Source: Bradyrhizobium guangxiense
GTDB lineage: Bacteria; Pseudomonadota; Alphaproteobacteria; Rhizobiales; Xanthobacteraceae
Length of the DNA: 64,000 nucleotides
Reading direction: 5' to 3'
Assembly: GCF_004114915.1 (NCBI RefSeq)
Contig: NZ_CP022219.1
Span: 186,001-250,000, forward strand
Shown: piece after piece, positions 38,724 to 48,432 of the stretch
Layout of the letters: each line of letters starts with the position of its first letter
Numbering within the stretch: the stretch's first letter is position 1
Position numbers and translations under genes: made by a program
Notes under the pieces: generated by a model
The model's database searches: none
What the model was told of the DNA's origin: nothing
The model's input: the letters and a program-made list of their open reading frames with translations, nothing else

Positions 38724-40349
38724 ATGTCGATCACGTCTCTTCCGACCCAGAGGGTGCGCACGAAGACCCGCCTGAGCTTTGACCGCTTCCGGGCCTGGCT
38801 GGTTGCCTGCGCGGTCCGCCCCGAGGCGCGATTGTGGCTGGGGATCCAGCTCGCCATCCTGCATGCGGTGCTCTGGACCTTCATCCTGATCAATCTCAAG
38901 GCAGCGCAGGACGTTCACATGGACGTCGCAGAAGCCTATGGCTGGGGCCAGCAATTCCTCTGGGGCTACGGCAAGCACCCGCCTTTGTCGGGCTGGGTCG
39001 CCGGGCTCTGGTTCAAGCTGTTCCCGGCGGCGGACTGGGCGACCTATGCGCTCGCGATGGTGACCGTCAGTGTCGGCATGGTGATCTGCTGGCTGGTAGC
39101 CCTGCGCGTGGTCGATGCGCGCCGCGCGTTCCTGGTCGTGGTGATGGTCGCGCTCTACCCGATCTTCAATTTCAAGGGGTTCAAGTACAACCCGGATCTG
39201 CTCCAGCTCGTCACGCTGCCGCTGCTGGTGCTCGCCTATCTCAATGCATTCGAGAAGCGGAGCTGGCAGTCCGGCATCTGGCTGGGACTGGCCGGCGCGC
39301 TGGCGCTGATGACCAAATATTGGGTGCTGACCATGATCGGCGCCATCGGGCTCGCTGCGCTGATCCATCCGGAGCGGCTGAAATTCCTGTCGTCGCCGGC
39401 GCCCTGGGTGGCGATCGTGACGATGGGGCTTGCGATGATCCCGCACGGCGTCTGGCTGGCGGATGCGCATTTCGTGCCGCTGACCTATGCCGGCGACACC
39501 TACAGCCTCCAGGACAAGAGCCAGGTGCATCAGCTCGTCGCCGGCTACTTCCTGCATAATTTCGCGTTGGTGGCGCTGCCGGTCGCGCTGGCCGGGCTAG
39601 CCATGATGCTGGTGCCGCCGTGGACGACGCTGCTGACGGGCGCGCCCTCGCGCATCGTCACGCGCGCCTGGGCGCGCGGTGCAAATCCAGGCGTCAATGT
39701 CTCGCAGGCGCTCAACGTCTGGATCGTCCAGGTCATCGTCGCATTCGGCCCGCCGCTCGGCGCGCTGGTCTTCAGCATCTACATGAAGACCGATTGGGGC
39801 ATCCCGCTGTTCTTCCTGGTGCCCTTGGCGCTGGTCGCGATCCCCGCGCTGCGGGTGCAGAGCGGGAGCCTGTTCAACATCGCCGCGATCTGGCTGGTGC
39901 TCAGCGCCGCGACGTTGGCCGCCTCGCCCTGGATCGCCGCGCGCGAGATGGCGGCCAATGCCGGCAACACCGCCACTTACGGCGCGCGCTCGGATCTGGC
40001 GCGTGAGCTGACCCAGGCCTGGCACGCGCGCTTCGCCTCGCGCTGGGCCGTCGTCGCCGGCACCATGGAGACGATCCAGCCGATGGTGTTCTACAGCCCC
40101 GATCATCCCAGCCCGTTCACGCCGAACGAAGCCTGGGCGTCCGGGCTGACCTCGCTCGACGACGTCAAGAGATCCGGCTTCATCGGCGTGTTCGATCCGG
40201 CCAATGAACGCCTGCCCGCGTTCGAGAAATGGATCTCGGAGGTTGCGCCGAACGCCGAGCGCATAGTGATGACTACGCGCCGCTTCACCCATGGCAAGGC
40301 CGGCCCGTCGATGAGCTGGAACGTCTACATCGCGCCGCCGGCGAAGTGA
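38724..40349 (+). CDS. Family 39/83-type membrane glycosyltransferase
   Basis: The 541-residue protein has about twelve hydrophobic helices. An early periplasmic loop contains the acidic residues expected for a GT-C catalytic site (KAAQDVHMDVAEAYGWGQQF, then YGKHPPLSGWVAGLWF). This is the PMT_2/ArnT-like fold, which uses polyprenyl-phosphate sugars to glycosylate lipids or proteins on the periplasmic side. The acceptor is unknown. The C-terminal soluble domain (about 410-540) is expected in the periplasm. It is convergent with the HPr gene. Confidence 0.9.
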   Translation: MSITSLPTQRVRTKTRLSFDRFRAWLVACAVRPEARLWLGIQLAILHAVLWTFILINLKAAQDVHMDVAEAYGWGQQFLWGYGKHPPLSGWVAGLWFKLFPAADWATYALAMVTVSVGMVICWLVALRVVDARRAFLVVVMVALYPIFNFKGFKYNPDLLQLVTLPLLVLAYLNAFEKRSWQSGIWLGLAGALALMTKYWVLTMIGAIGLAALIHPERLKFLSSPAPWVAIVTMGLAMIPHGVWLADAHFVPLTYAGDTYSLQDKSQVHQLVAGYFLHNFALVALPVALAGLAMMLVPPWTTLLTGAPSRIVTRAWARGANPGVNVSQALNVWIVQVIVAFGPPLGALVFSIYMKTDWGIPLFFLVPLALVAIPALRVQSGSLFNIAAIWLVLSAATLAASPWIAAREMAANAGNTATYGARSDLARELTQAWHARFASRWAVVAGTMETIQPMVFYSPDHPSPFTPNEAWASGLTSLDDVKRSGFIGVFDPANERLPAFEKWISEVAPNAERIVMTTRRFTHGKAGPSMSWNVYIAPPAK

Positions 40350-40423
40350 CCTCTTCACGTCTCCCCGCTTGTCGTAAGAATGGGGCGAGGGAGCGCGGCA
40401 CGGCGCGTTGCGAGAGGAAGGGC

Positions 40424-40741
40424 TCAGATCCCTTCCTCGTTGAACTTGCTTTCAACGAGCTCGGTGATCGCGGCGAGCGCGGCTTCCGCTTGGGCGCCCG
40501 CAGCTGCGACGGTGATCGTGGTGCCGGGTCCAGCGGCGAGCATCATCAGGCCCATGATCGAGGTGCCGCCGACGGTCTCGCCGCCGCGCGTCACCCACAC
40601 CTGCGCGTCGAAGCGCTCGACCGCCTGGACGAATTTCGCCGAGGCGCGGGCATGCAGGCCGCGCTTGTTGATGATCAGGAGATCCTTGGAGATCGCGCCC
40701 GCGGGCACGCCTGTCCCCGCTTGTGGCGCCTCCTCGCTCAT
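40424..40741 (-). CDS. HPr phosphocarrier protein
   Basis: The 105-residue protein has an 18-residue extension before the HPr core. The active-site histidine is His30 in KRGLHARASAKFV and the regulatory serine is Ser61 in GGTSIMGLMML, the target of HprK. It accepts phosphate from enzyme I and passes it to EIIA. Its ATG overlaps the EIIA stop (ATGA), so the two are translationally coupled. Together with the EIIA and HprK genes, and without a sugar permease, it forms a regulatory PTS. Confidence 0.96.
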   Translation of the reverse strand: MSEEAPQAGTGVPAGAISKDLLIINKRGLHARASAKFVQAVERFDAQVWVTRGGETVGGTSIMGLMMLAAGPGTTITVAAAGAQAEAALAAITELVESKFNEEGI

Positions 40742-41139
40742 TTGCCGGCGAGCACGCGGCTGGCGATGGTGACGTATTTGCGGCCCGCTTCCTGGGCCAT
40801 CGCGATCGCGTCGGGCAGCGGACGCTCCTCGCGCACCTTGGCGAGCTTCACCAGCATGGGAAGGTTGATGCCCGCGAGCACTTCGACCTTGGGCCGGCTC
40901 ATGCAGGATATTGCGAGGTTCGACGGTGTGCCGCCGAACATGTCGGTGAGGATGGCAACGCCGTCGCCGGAATCGACGCGGTTAACCGCCTCGATGATGT
41001 CGCTTCGGCAGAGATCGGAATCATCTTCGGCGCCGATCGTGATCGCTTCGATTTGCTTTTGTGGGCCCATGACATGTTCAAGCGCTGCCTTGAATTCGTC
41101 GGCAAGGCGCCCGTGGGTCACAAGTACTAGACCAATCAT
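40738..41139 (-). CDS. PTS EIIA component, mannose family
   Basis: Start ATG 41139 (MIGLVLVTHGRLADEFKAAL) gives 133 residues with the phosphorylatable His9 in VTHG. The EIIA-Man fold continues with DMFGGTPSNLAISCM and LAGINLPMLVKLA. No EIIB, EIIC or EIID is encoded nearby, so it is a regulatory phosphate acceptor rather than part of a sugar transporter; in related alphaproteobacteria this protein (often called ManX or EIIA-Ntr-like) reports carbon status. A 132-base gap separates it from hprK. Confidence 0.95.
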   Translation of the reverse strand: MIGLVLVTHGRLADEFKAALEHVMGPQKQIEAITIGAEDDSDLCRSDIIEAVNRVDSGDGVAILTDMFGGTPSNLAISCMSRPKVEVLAGINLPMLVKLAKVREERPLPDAIAMAQEAGRKYVTIASRVLAGK

Positions 41140-41271
41140 CGGAAAACTCCTCGCGGGCGCTTTTGGTGCACCGCACGAACGCGCCACTTTGACCATCCAG
41201 AGCCCCTGCGCAAGAGGGATGTTGCGTATCTCCCTGAATCTAGACGGATGGATGAGGGGAGCTGCGCCGGT

Positions 41272-41796
41272 CTATTCGGTCGCGATAGTGGGGTTCATAT
41301 GGTTACCATTTCCCTTCAAACAATCGCCTGAAGGGTTAACGGAAGATGAACTCTTGGTAGTGGTCAAGGCCGCGACAACCAAAGGGAGGGGCGAATAGTC
41401 GCGGCCAACAGGGATTCGCGGTATCTCGGCACCGAAAATGCTTGTTTTCAGGGACTCGGCCGGCGGCAGGCGCTCGGCGTCCGCGGCGTCCAGATCGACC
41501 ACGAGACCGACGGTCGCATGCTCCACGAAGTCGCAGCGGCGAATCCCGAGGCCCCGGATCTCGATCAGGCCTGCCAGGCGAGACGCCGGGCGGACTTCAA
41601 TTTCATCGCCGACTGTCGCCAGATGGACACGGTCATCCCCGACCAGAACGGCCGTTTCGACCACGCCCGCGCGTCCAGCCATGATCAAATCGAAGGCAAG
41701 GCGCGACTTGCCGGAGCCCGAGGGCCCGCGGATCAGCACCGCCACGGGCCCGACCTTGACCGCGGAGGCGTGAATGTTGGGCCCGCCGTCGGTCAT
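41272..41796 (-). CDS. hprK: HPr kinase/phosphorylase, short alphaproteobacterial form
   Basis: The 174-residue protein contains only the C-terminal catalytic domain of HprK. The P-loop is GPSGSGKS (residues 24-31) and the family signature is IEIRGLGIRR (78-87). The N-terminal domain of Firmicute HprK (about 130 residues) is absent, as is normal for alphaproteobacteria. It phosphorylates or dephosphorylates the serine of HPr. Its ATG overlaps the chvG stop by 4 bases, tying its synthesis to the sensor kinase. Confidence 0.96.
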   Translation of the reverse strand: MTDGGPNIHASAVKVGPVAVLIRGPSGSGKSRLAFDLIMAGRAGVVETAVLVGDDRVHLATVGDEIEVRPASRLAGLIEIRGLGIRRCDFVEHATVGLVVDLDAADAERLPPAESLKTSIFGAEIPRIPVGRDYSPLPLVVAALTTTKSSSSVNPSGDCLKGNGNHMNPTIATE

Positions 41797-43589
41797 AGCG
41801 CCGGCAGCCTCACCACGAAGCGCGCGCCGGCGACCGTCGGGACGCCTTCGTCATCCGGCGGGCCTGGGCGATTCTCGGCCCAGATGCGTCCGCCATGGGC
41901 GTCGATGATCTGCTTGGAGATCGACAGGCCGAGGCCGGAGTTCTGGCCAAAGCCCTGATGCGGGCGGTCGGTGTAGAAGCGCTCGAAGATGCGCTCCAAT
42001 GCGTCGTCGCGAATGCCGGGGCCGTCGTCGTCGACCACGATCTCGATCTCGGCGCGCGCGCGGCGGCAGGTGAGACGCACCTTGCTGCCGCGTTCGGAGA
42101 ACGATTGCGCGTTGGAGAGCAGGTTGGAGACCACCTGTCCGAGCCGCGAATCATGGCCGCTCACGGCGAAGGTGTCGGTCGAGCTGCGGCCCTCGAAGCG
42201 CGTCTCGACCGCGACGTCATGGCCGAGCTTGGTTTCATTGGCGACCGTCACCAGCGTCGTCAGCAGGCGGCGCAGATCGACCGGGATCGCATCCTGACGC
42301 TGCAATTCGGCATCGAGGCGGCTGGCGTCGGAAATGTCGGAGATCAGGCGGTCGAGCCGCTTGACGTCGTGCTCGATCACCTCGAGCAGGCGCGCGCGGC
42401 TGTTCTCGTTGCGCGCCAGCGGCAGCGTCTCGACCGCCGAGCGCAAAGAGGTCAGCGGGTTCTTCAATTCGTGGGCAACGTCGGCGGCGAACATCTCGAT
42501 CGCCTCGATGCGGCTGTAGAGCGCGCTCGTCATGTCGCGCAGCGCGCCGGAGAGGTGACCGATCTCGTCGCGGCGGCGGGTGAAATCGGGGATCTCGATG
42601 CGGGCCTTGATGCGGCGGCGGACCCGCTCGGCGCTGTCGGCCAGCCGGCGCACCGGACCTGCGATCGTGCTCGCGAGCAGCAGCGACAGCATGATCATGA
42701 CGGCGGCCGCGACGCCGCCGACCTTGAGGATCGCGAGGCGCTCGGCGGTGACCATCTGGTCGATGTCGTCGCCTTGCGTCGACAGCATCAAGGCGCCATG
42801 GATCGCGCGCGAGCGCAGCACGGGGACCGCGACCGAGACGATCACCTCGCCGCGCGCATTGACCCGCACCATCGAGCGCTTCTGGCCCTGCAGCGCGTCG
42901 GCCACCTCGGCATAGCCGTTGCCGTTCTCGGGCCCGAGCTCGCGGTAGAGCGGCAGGGCGCCGCGGTTCAGCCAGGTGCGCACCGCGACCATGCCGCGCT
43001 CGACGATGCCGGGCTTCTCGGCCGGCGGCGGCAGATTGTAGCGCAGCACGTTCTCGAGATTGCGGCTGTCGACCAGCAGGCTGCCGTTCGGATCGTAGAT
43101 GCGGGCGCGCGTCTTGGTCGGCGAGATCAGCGTGCGCAGCACCGGCGCCACGCGCTCCGGATTGATCGGGAAGTCCAGCGGCGAATATTCGTCCGAGCCG
43201 CCATAGGTCTCGCCCGGCTTGAGGTCGAGCAGGCGGTCGGGATCGATGGTGATGGTGTTGGTCTGCACCGTGGCCGAGGCCGCGATCGCGCCGGCGATGA
43301 TCTCGGCCTGGACCAGGAGGCTCTGCGCGCGCGCGTCGATCAGGCCGGCGCGGAATTGCGACAGATAGAGGATGCTCGCCACCAGCGCGACGAGGCCGGC
43401 GAGGTTGAGCGAAACGATGCGGCGCGTGAGGCTCGAAAAGGACAGCGCGAAGAAGAACTGCCCGGCGCGCTTCAGCCAGTTCAGCGGCCGGAAGCCCTGC
43501 CCCTTCTCTGCGGCCAATTGCTCCGGAACGCCGTCGGACGTGACATCCCCGGCGCTCTGGTTCGGATCAGGCTGCGTTCGGTCCAGCAA
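41793..43589 (-). CDS. chvG: Sensor histidine kinase ChvG (ExoS-type)
   Basis: The 598-residue inner-membrane kinase has TM1 at about 58-78, a periplasmic sensor domain (about 80-285), TM2 at about 289-309, a HAMP domain, the phospho-acceptor His373 in DVAHELKNPLTSLRSA, and the ATPase N, G1 and G2 boxes (VSNLLSNAQSF, VDDDGPGI, GLGLSISKQI). ChvG with ChvI senses acid and envelope conditions in rhizobia and Agrobacterium and controls exopolysaccharide, motility and symbiosis genes. It is followed by hprK with a 4-base overlap. Confidence 0.96.
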   Translation of the reverse strand: MLDRTQPDPNQSAGDVTSDGVPEQLAAEKGQGFRPLNWLKRAGQFFFALSFSSLTRRIVSLNLAGLVALVASILYLSQFRAGLIDARAQSLLVQAEIIAGAIAASATVQTNTITIDPDRLLDLKPGETYGGSDEYSPLDFPINPERVAPVLRTLISPTKTRARIYDPNGSLLVDSRNLENVLRYNLPPPAEKPGIVERGMVAVRTWLNRGALPLYRELGPENGNGYAEVADALQGQKRSMVRVNARGEVIVSVAVPVLRSRAIHGALMLSTQGDDIDQMVTAERLAILKVGGVAAAVMIMLSLLLASTIAGPVRRLADSAERVRRRIKARIEIPDFTRRRDEIGHLSGALRDMTSALYSRIEAIEMFAADVAHELKNPLTSLRSAVETLPLARNENSRARLLEVIEHDVKRLDRLISDISDASRLDAELQRQDAIPVDLRRLLTTLVTVANETKLGHDVAVETRFEGRSSTDTFAVSGHDSRLGQVVSNLLSNAQSFSERGSKVRLTCRRARAEIEIVVDDDGPGIRDDALERIFERFYTDRPHQGFGQNSGLGLSISKQIIDAHGGRIWAENRPGPPDDEGVPTVAGARFVVRLPAL

Positions 43590-43636
43590 TGCTTACGCCC
43601 GCGTTAGGACAGCTTGCGAGAAGGTCCCCGCATCCT

Positions 43637-43724
43637 AGAGCATGATCCGGAAAAGTGTGTAGCGGTTTTCCGAAACATCATGCTCAAACGATAAGCTGAA
43701 GCGCGGTGATCTCATCGCGCTCGG
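43637..43724. repeat. Rhizobial palindromic element copy 2
   Basis: The core GAGCATGATCCGGAAAAGTG...AGCGGTTTTCCGAAACATCATGCTC is followed by the AAGCGCGGTGATCTCATCGCGCT stem (listed as 43701-43722). It lies in the 205-base gap between chvI and chvG and resembles 29299-29397. Confidence 0.85.
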
Positions 43725-43794
43725 AGCGGTCCCGGTTCCCGACGGAACGAGAACCGGAGATGCTCTTGAATCTTTCGTGAAGCTGCCTGCCGCC

Positions 43795-44496
43795 TCAGGC
43801 TTCCTTGAATCGGTAGCCGACGCCGTAGAGCGTTTCGATCATCTCGAACTCGTTGTCGACCACCTTGAACTTCTTGCGCAGCCGCTTGATGTGGCTGTCG
43901 ATGGTGCGGTCGTCGACATAAACCTGGTCGTCATAGGCCGCGTCCATCAGCGCGTTGCGGCTCTTCACCACGCCGGGCCGGGTCGCGAGCGCCTGCAGGA
44001 TCAGGAATTCGGTGACGGTCAGCGTCACCGGCTCGTTCTTCCAGGTGCAGGTATGCCGTTCCGGGTCCATGCGCAAAAGGCCGCGGTCGAGCGCCTTGGC
44101 GTCGTTCTCCTTCGGTGCGACAGTCGGGTCCTTCGGCGCCGAGCGGCGCAGCACCGCCTTGACGCGCTCGACCAGCAGACGCTGCGAGAACGGTTTGCGG
44201 ATGAAGTCGTCGGCGCCCATCTTGAGGCCGAACAGCTCGTCGATCTCCTCATCCTTGGAGGTCAGGAATATCACCGGCAGGTCGGACTTCTGCCGCAGAC
44301 GGCGCAGCGTCTCCATGCCGTCCATGCGCGGCATCTTGATGTCGAGGATGGCGAGATCGGGCTGGGTGGTGCGGAAACCGTCGAGCGCGGAGGCGCCGTC
44401 GGTATAAGTCATGATGCGGTAGCCTTCGGCTTCCAGCGCGATCGAGACGGATGTGAGAATGTTGCGGTCGTCGTCGACCAAAGCGATTGTGGGCAT
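43795..44496 (-). CDS. chvI: Response regulator ChvI
   Basis: Start ATG 44496 ([20 protein letters not shown]) gives 233 residues; the longer upstream frame is non-coding. The receiver domain has the acidic pair DD (8-9), phospho-acceptor Asp52 in [10 protein letters not shown] and the conserved lysine in FIRKPFSQ. The OmpR/PhoB-type winged helix carries [20 protein letters not shown] and ends in YGVGYRFKE. It is the partner of ChvG, separated from it by a 205-base gap that contains a palindromic element. It is divergent from the HugZ-like gene. Confidence 0.97.
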   Translation of the reverse strand: MPTIALVDDDRNILTSVSIALEAEGYRIMTYTDGASALDGFRTTQPDLAILDIKMPRMDGMETLRRLRQKSDLPVIFLTSKDEEIDELFGLKMGADDFIRKPFSQRLLVERVKAVLRRSAPKDPTVAPKENDAKALDRGLLRMDPERHTCTWKNEPVTLTVTEFLILQALATRPGVVKSRNALMDAAYDDQVYVDDRTIDSHIKRLRKKFKVVDNEFEMIETLYGVGYRFKEA

Positions 44497-44736
44497 GAGC
44501 CTCTGCTTTCTGCTTTCCGTTTGGGTCGTGGCTTGAAACGGCGAGCGATCCACTGATGCGCCGCATACATGGGTGCCGAATTGGCGTTCGAACCTTGTCA
44601 CCGAGCAATGCAAGCTAGGCTGAAGTGTGACCAAGTTCCACGAAACACGGCAGATTCGCCGCATGTCGACCCATAACCGGGCCCCCGTTTACCCGAAAAA
44701 AGGCCCCCCTTGCAACCACCTGAGCCGAGAAAGCCG

Positions 44737-45471
44737 ATGCAACCGACCCCTGATTTCGACCCCGGAAAACTGGCCAAATCGCTGCTGCGGCGGTCGCGGC
44801 AGGGGGCCTTGGCCACCCTGATGGCCGGCAGCGGCGATCCCTATTGTTCCCTGGTCAATCTGGCCAGCCATCCTGATGGCTCGCCGATCCTGCTGATCTC
44901 GGGCCTCGCCGTGCACACCAAGAATATCCTGGCGGACAGCCGGGTCTCGCTGATGCTGGACGAGCGGGCGGCGGGCGATCCGCTGGAAGGTGCCCGGATC
45001 ATGCTGTCCGGTCGGGCCGAGCAGGCCGATGCCGAGAAGGATCTGCTCCAGCGGCGGTATCTCAATGCCCATCCGTCGGCGGAGGGCTTTGTTTCCTTTA
45101 AGGATTTCTCTTTCTTCCGGATCCGCCCCACGGGAACCCATCTGGTCGCCGGCTTTGGCCGAATCGTCGACCTCAAGCCTGAGCGTTTCCTCACGGACCT
45201 CACCGGCGCCGAGGATCTGCTGGCGGCGGAGGAGGGCGCCGTCGCGCATATGAATGCCGACCATCGCGACACCATGAGCCTCTATGCGACAAAGCTCTTG
45301 GGCGCGGCTGCGGCTGACTGGCGCTGCACCGGCTGCGATCCGGAAGGTCTCGACATGCAGGACGGCCAGATTGCGCTGCGGCTGGACTTCCCAGAGCGGG
45401 TGACCGACGGCACGGCGCTGCGCAAGATGCTGGTGCGCCTGGCTGGCGAAGCGCGCATGAAGATCGACTAG
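44737..45471 (+). CDS. HugZ-like pyridoxamine-phosphate-oxidase-fold protein
   Basis: The start is placed at ATG 44737; a TTG at 44710 is possible. The 244-residue protein has an N-terminal split-barrel FMN-binding-like domain (SRQGALATLMAGSGDPYCSLV, GSPILLISGLAVHTKNI) and a C-terminal DUF2470 domain (EEGAVAHMNADHRDTMSLYA), the architecture of HugZ-type heme oxygenases and related proteins. Heme degradation is possible but not shown by sequence alone. Homologues commonly sit near pckA in rhizobia, though here a TPR-CHAT gene is between them. Confidence 0.88.
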   Translation: MQPTPDFDPGKLAKSLLRRSRQGALATLMAGSGDPYCSLVNLASHPDGSPILLISGLAVHTKNILADSRVSLMLDERAAGDPLEGARIMLSGRAEQADAEKDLLQRRYLNAHPSAEGFVSFKDFSFFRIRPTGTHLVAGFGRIVDLKPERFLTDLTGAEDLLAAEEGAVAHMNADHRDTMSLYATKLLGAAAADWRCTGCDPEGLDMQDGQIALRLDFPERVTDGTALRKMLVRLAGEARMKID

Positions 45472-45549
45472 AACGCAATAATTTGAACGCCGCGCCCCAT
45501 AGCTGCGACCCAAGACGGTGAGGTCTTGAGGCTCGCAGCGAGAGGTTTC

Positions 45550-48144
45550 ATGACGCGTCGTCGTTTGGCATTGGCTGCGGGTCTGGCGCTCGCGATCACC
45601 ATGTCGTTTGCCGCGCCCGGTGTAGCCCAGAAGGGCGACCTGTCGGCGCAGAGCACGCGCATCAATGCGCTCCGCAGCGCCGGCAAATATTCCGAGGCGC
45701 TGCCGCTGGCGCAGGCCATGGTGGCCTCGCTCGAGAAGACCAGCAACAGCCGCGACCTCGCCGCAGCGCTCAACAATCTCGCGCAGATCTACGCCGACCA
45801 GGGCCACGACGATCAGGCCGAGCCGCTCTACAAGCGCGCCATCGTGCTGACGGAGAAGGGGACCGGCCAGGGCAGCGTCGAGATCGCGCCGCTCCTGAAC
45901 AATCTCGCTGCGCTCTATCAGCGCCAGAGCCGTTTCACCGAGGCCGAGCCGCTGTTCAAGCGCGCGCTGGCCGTTCGCGAGCAGGCACTGTCGCGCGAGC
46001 ATCCCGACGTCGGCCAGTCGCTCAACAATCTCGCCACCTCCTATGTGAAGCAGCAGCGTCACGCCGAGGCCGAGCCGCTGTTTCAGCGGGCGCTTGCGAT
46101 CTACCAGAAGGTGGGCGGTCCCGAGCATCCCGCGGTCGCAACCCTGCTGAACAATCTCGGCCAGGTCTATCGCGACCTCAACCGCGACGCGGAGGCCGAG
46201 GCGCCGATCAAGCGTTCGCTCGCGATCCGCGAAAAGGTGCTGGGCCCCGATCATCCTGACGTGGCGCGCTCGCTCAACAATCTCGCCGGGCTCTACGAGC
46301 ATCAGCAGCGCTATGCCGATGCCGAGCCGCTCTATCGCCGCGCGCTCGCCATCCGCGAGCGGGCGCTCGGGCCGGACCATCCCGATGTGGTGACCTCGAC
46401 CAGCAACCTCGCTTATTTCCTCTCGGTCTCCGGGCGTACGGCAGACGCGTTGCCACTGGCGGAAAAGACGCTTGCGACGAGCCGGGCGCAGCTGCGCGTG
46501 ATCATGCCGGTGCTGTTCGCCGCACGCCAGAAATCTCTGCTGCCGGGCGACAGAGCGCTCGACGAGGCGCTCGCCGCGATCCAGCGCGGCACGCAATCCT
46601 CCGCCGCTTCTGCCGTGAACAAGCTTGCGGTGCGGCTTGCCGCCGGCAGCGACCGGCTCGCCGAGCTGGTGCGCCGGGATCAGGATCTCACGGCCGAGGC
46701 CGAGGCGCTCGACAAGGCGATCATCGCCGCGGTGTCGAAGCAGTCGGCTCAGCGCGACGCGGCAGGCGAGCAGCGCAGCCGCGCGCGGATTGCAGCGATT
46801 GCGAACGAGCGCGCCGGCTTGCAGAAGACGCTCGCCGTCGAGTTTCCCGACTATGCCTCGCTCTCCAACCCGCTGCCGCTGGCGGTGAAGGACATCCAGC
46901 CGCTGCTCTCGGTCGACGAGGCGATGGTGATCTATTCCGTCGTCGACAAGCGGAGCTATGTCGTCGCGATCACGCGCGAGGGTGCCGACTGGAAGGAGAT
47001 CCCGCTCGGTGCGGACGAGATGGCACGACTGGTCTCGGCTTTCCGCAAGGGGCTGGATGTCGGCAAGGCGCGCGATGCCTCCGGCAAATCGGGACTGTTC
47101 GATCTTGCGCTCGCCCATGAGCTCTACGTCGCGCTGCTCGGCCCGGTCGAGGTGCTGACGAAGGACAAGCGCAACCTGCTGGTGGTGCCGTCGGCGGCGC
47201 TGACTGCATTGCCGTTTCATCTGCTGGTGACGCAGCCACCGCAGGCTGCGATTCCGGACAGGCTCGAAGGCTATCGCGACGCCGCCTGGCTGCTGCGGCG
47301 TCAGGCCGTCTCGGTGCTGCCGTCAGTGATCAGCCTGAAATCGCTGCGTGCCTTCGCCGGCAGGGATCAAGGCGTAAAGCCGATGACGGGCTTCGGCGAT
47401 CCCGTGTTCAATCCGGCACTGGAAGGACCCGCCGACCGTCGCGCCGCAAGCGGCAAGGTCGCAGCGCGCAGCGTCGCGACCATTGCCTATGCCGACTTCT
47501 GGCGCGGCGCCGGCGTCGATCGCGCGCGGCTTGCACAGGCGCTGCCGCAACTGCCCGATACCGCCGATGAGCTGAACGCCGTGGCGAGAGACGTCGGCGC
47601 CACTGACGCCGACATCCATCTCGGACGCGATGCCAGCGAAACGACGCTGAAGCGTGCAGCGCTTGCCCAATACGGCATCATCTACTTTGCCACCCACGGC
47701 CTCGTGGCCGGCGACGTCAAGGGACTGGGCGAGCCTTCGCTTGCGCTGTCCATTCCCGATCAGCCGTCCGAGCTCGACGACGGTCTTCTGACCGCGAGCG
47801 AAGTGGCTCAGCTCAAGCTCAACGCTGATTGGGTGGTGCTGTCTGCCTGCAACACCATCGCCGGTGACAAACCCGGCGCCGAGGCGCTGTCGGGATTGGC
47901 GCGCTCGTTCTTCTACGCGGGTGCGCGCGCGCTGCTGGTCTCGCATTGGGCGGTGGATTCGGAAGCCGCTACCCGCTTGACCACGTCGACTTTCGACTTG
48001 CTCAAGGACGAGCCAAAGATCGGTCGCGCCGAGGCCTTGCGCCGCGCGATGTTAACATTTGTCGATGACACCTCGTCGCCGCGCAACGCCTATCCGGCGA
48101 TGTGGGGGCCGTTCGCACTGATTGGCGAAGGCGAGGTAAGATAA
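45550..48144 (+). CDS. Secreted TPR-CHAT protein
   Basis: ATG 45550 gives 864 residues with a signal peptide ([20 protein letters not shown]..., cleavage near GVAQK). About seven 42-residue kinesin-light-chain-type TPR units occupy residues 35-320 (for example [20 protein letters not shown]). A helical linker follows, then a C-terminal CHAT caspase-like domain (about 520-860). Its catalytic dyad is present: His716 in [11 protein letters not shown] and Cys767 in LSACNTIAG, followed by [25 protein letters not shown] proteins are cysteine proteases of the separase/caspase clan; several bacterial ones work in gasdermin or type III-E CRISPR systems, but this one is predicted periplasmic, so another role is likely. 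It lies between the HugZ-like gene and pckA on the same strand. Confidence 0.92.
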   Translation: MTRRRLALAAGLALAITMSFAAPGVAQKGDLSAQSTRINALRSAGKYSEALPLAQAMVASLEKTSNSRDLAAALNNLAQIYADQGHDDQAEPLYKRAIVLTEKGTGQGSVEIAPLLNNLAALYQRQSRFTEAEPLFKRALAVREQALSREHPDVGQSLNNLATSYVKQQRHAEAEPLFQRALAIYQKVGGPEHPAVATLLNNLGQVYRDLNRDAEAEAPIKRSLAIREKVLGPDHPDVARSLNNLAGLYEHQQRYADAEPLYRRALAIRERALGPDHPDVVTSTSNLAYFLSVSGRTADALPLAEKTLATSRAQLRVIMPVLFAARQKSLLPGDRALDEALAAIQRGTQSSAASAVNKLAVRLAAGSDRLAELVRRDQDLTAEAEALDKAIIAAVSKQSAQRDAAGEQRSRARIAAIANERAGLQKTLAVEFPDYASLSNPLPLAVKDIQPLLSVDEAMVIYSVVDKRSYVVAITREGADWKEIPLGADEMARLVSAFRKGLDVGKARDASGKSGLFDLALAHELYVALLGPVEVLTKDKRNLLVVPSAALTALPFHLLVTQPPQAAIPDRLEGYRDAAWLLRRQAVSVLPSVISLKSLRAFAGRDQGVKPMTGFGDPVFNPALEGPADRRAASGKVAARSVATIAYADFWRGAGVDRARLAQALPQLPDTADELNAVARDVGATDADIHLGRDASETTLKRAALAQYGIIYFATHGLVAGDVKGLGEPSLALSIPDQPSELDDGLLTASEVAQLKLNADWVVLSACNTIAGDKPGAEALSGLARSFFYAGARALLVSHWAVDSEAATRLTTSTFDLLKDEPKIGRAEALRRAMLTFVDDTSSPRNAYPAMWGPFALIGEGEVR

Positions 48145-48432
48145 AAAGGCGCCGTACGGATTGTGCGTCGCAACAACCTCGGCTAACGCGCAAACACGCA
48201 TTTGGTTGCGCGATCATTCGTGATTTCTTGAATGCGTCTGCTCAGGGCTGACATGCGCGACGTTTGGCGCGGTCCTTGAATAAACCAAAACCTGCGGGAC
48301 CAGCTTGGCAACGCCAGCGTTCATCAGTATTAGGTCGTTCAGCCGAGGCCGAATGGCCCATTCATCACGGTGACCGCGATGGCGTCCAAACTTGGTCGCG
48401 CTGAGTGTCGCGGGTTCTAGGAGGATTTTTTC

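Noticed and set aside
41895..43607. 570-codon open frame opposite chvG
   Set aside because: Antisense to a clear histidine kinase, low-complexity Arg/His/Asp-rich translation, no recognisable motif.
44689..47220. Very long open frame opposite the HugZ-like and TPR-CHAT genes
   Set aside because: It mirrors two well-supported genes on the other strand, is rich in Arg/Gly/Gln/His with no domain, and is a usual by-product of high GC third positions.
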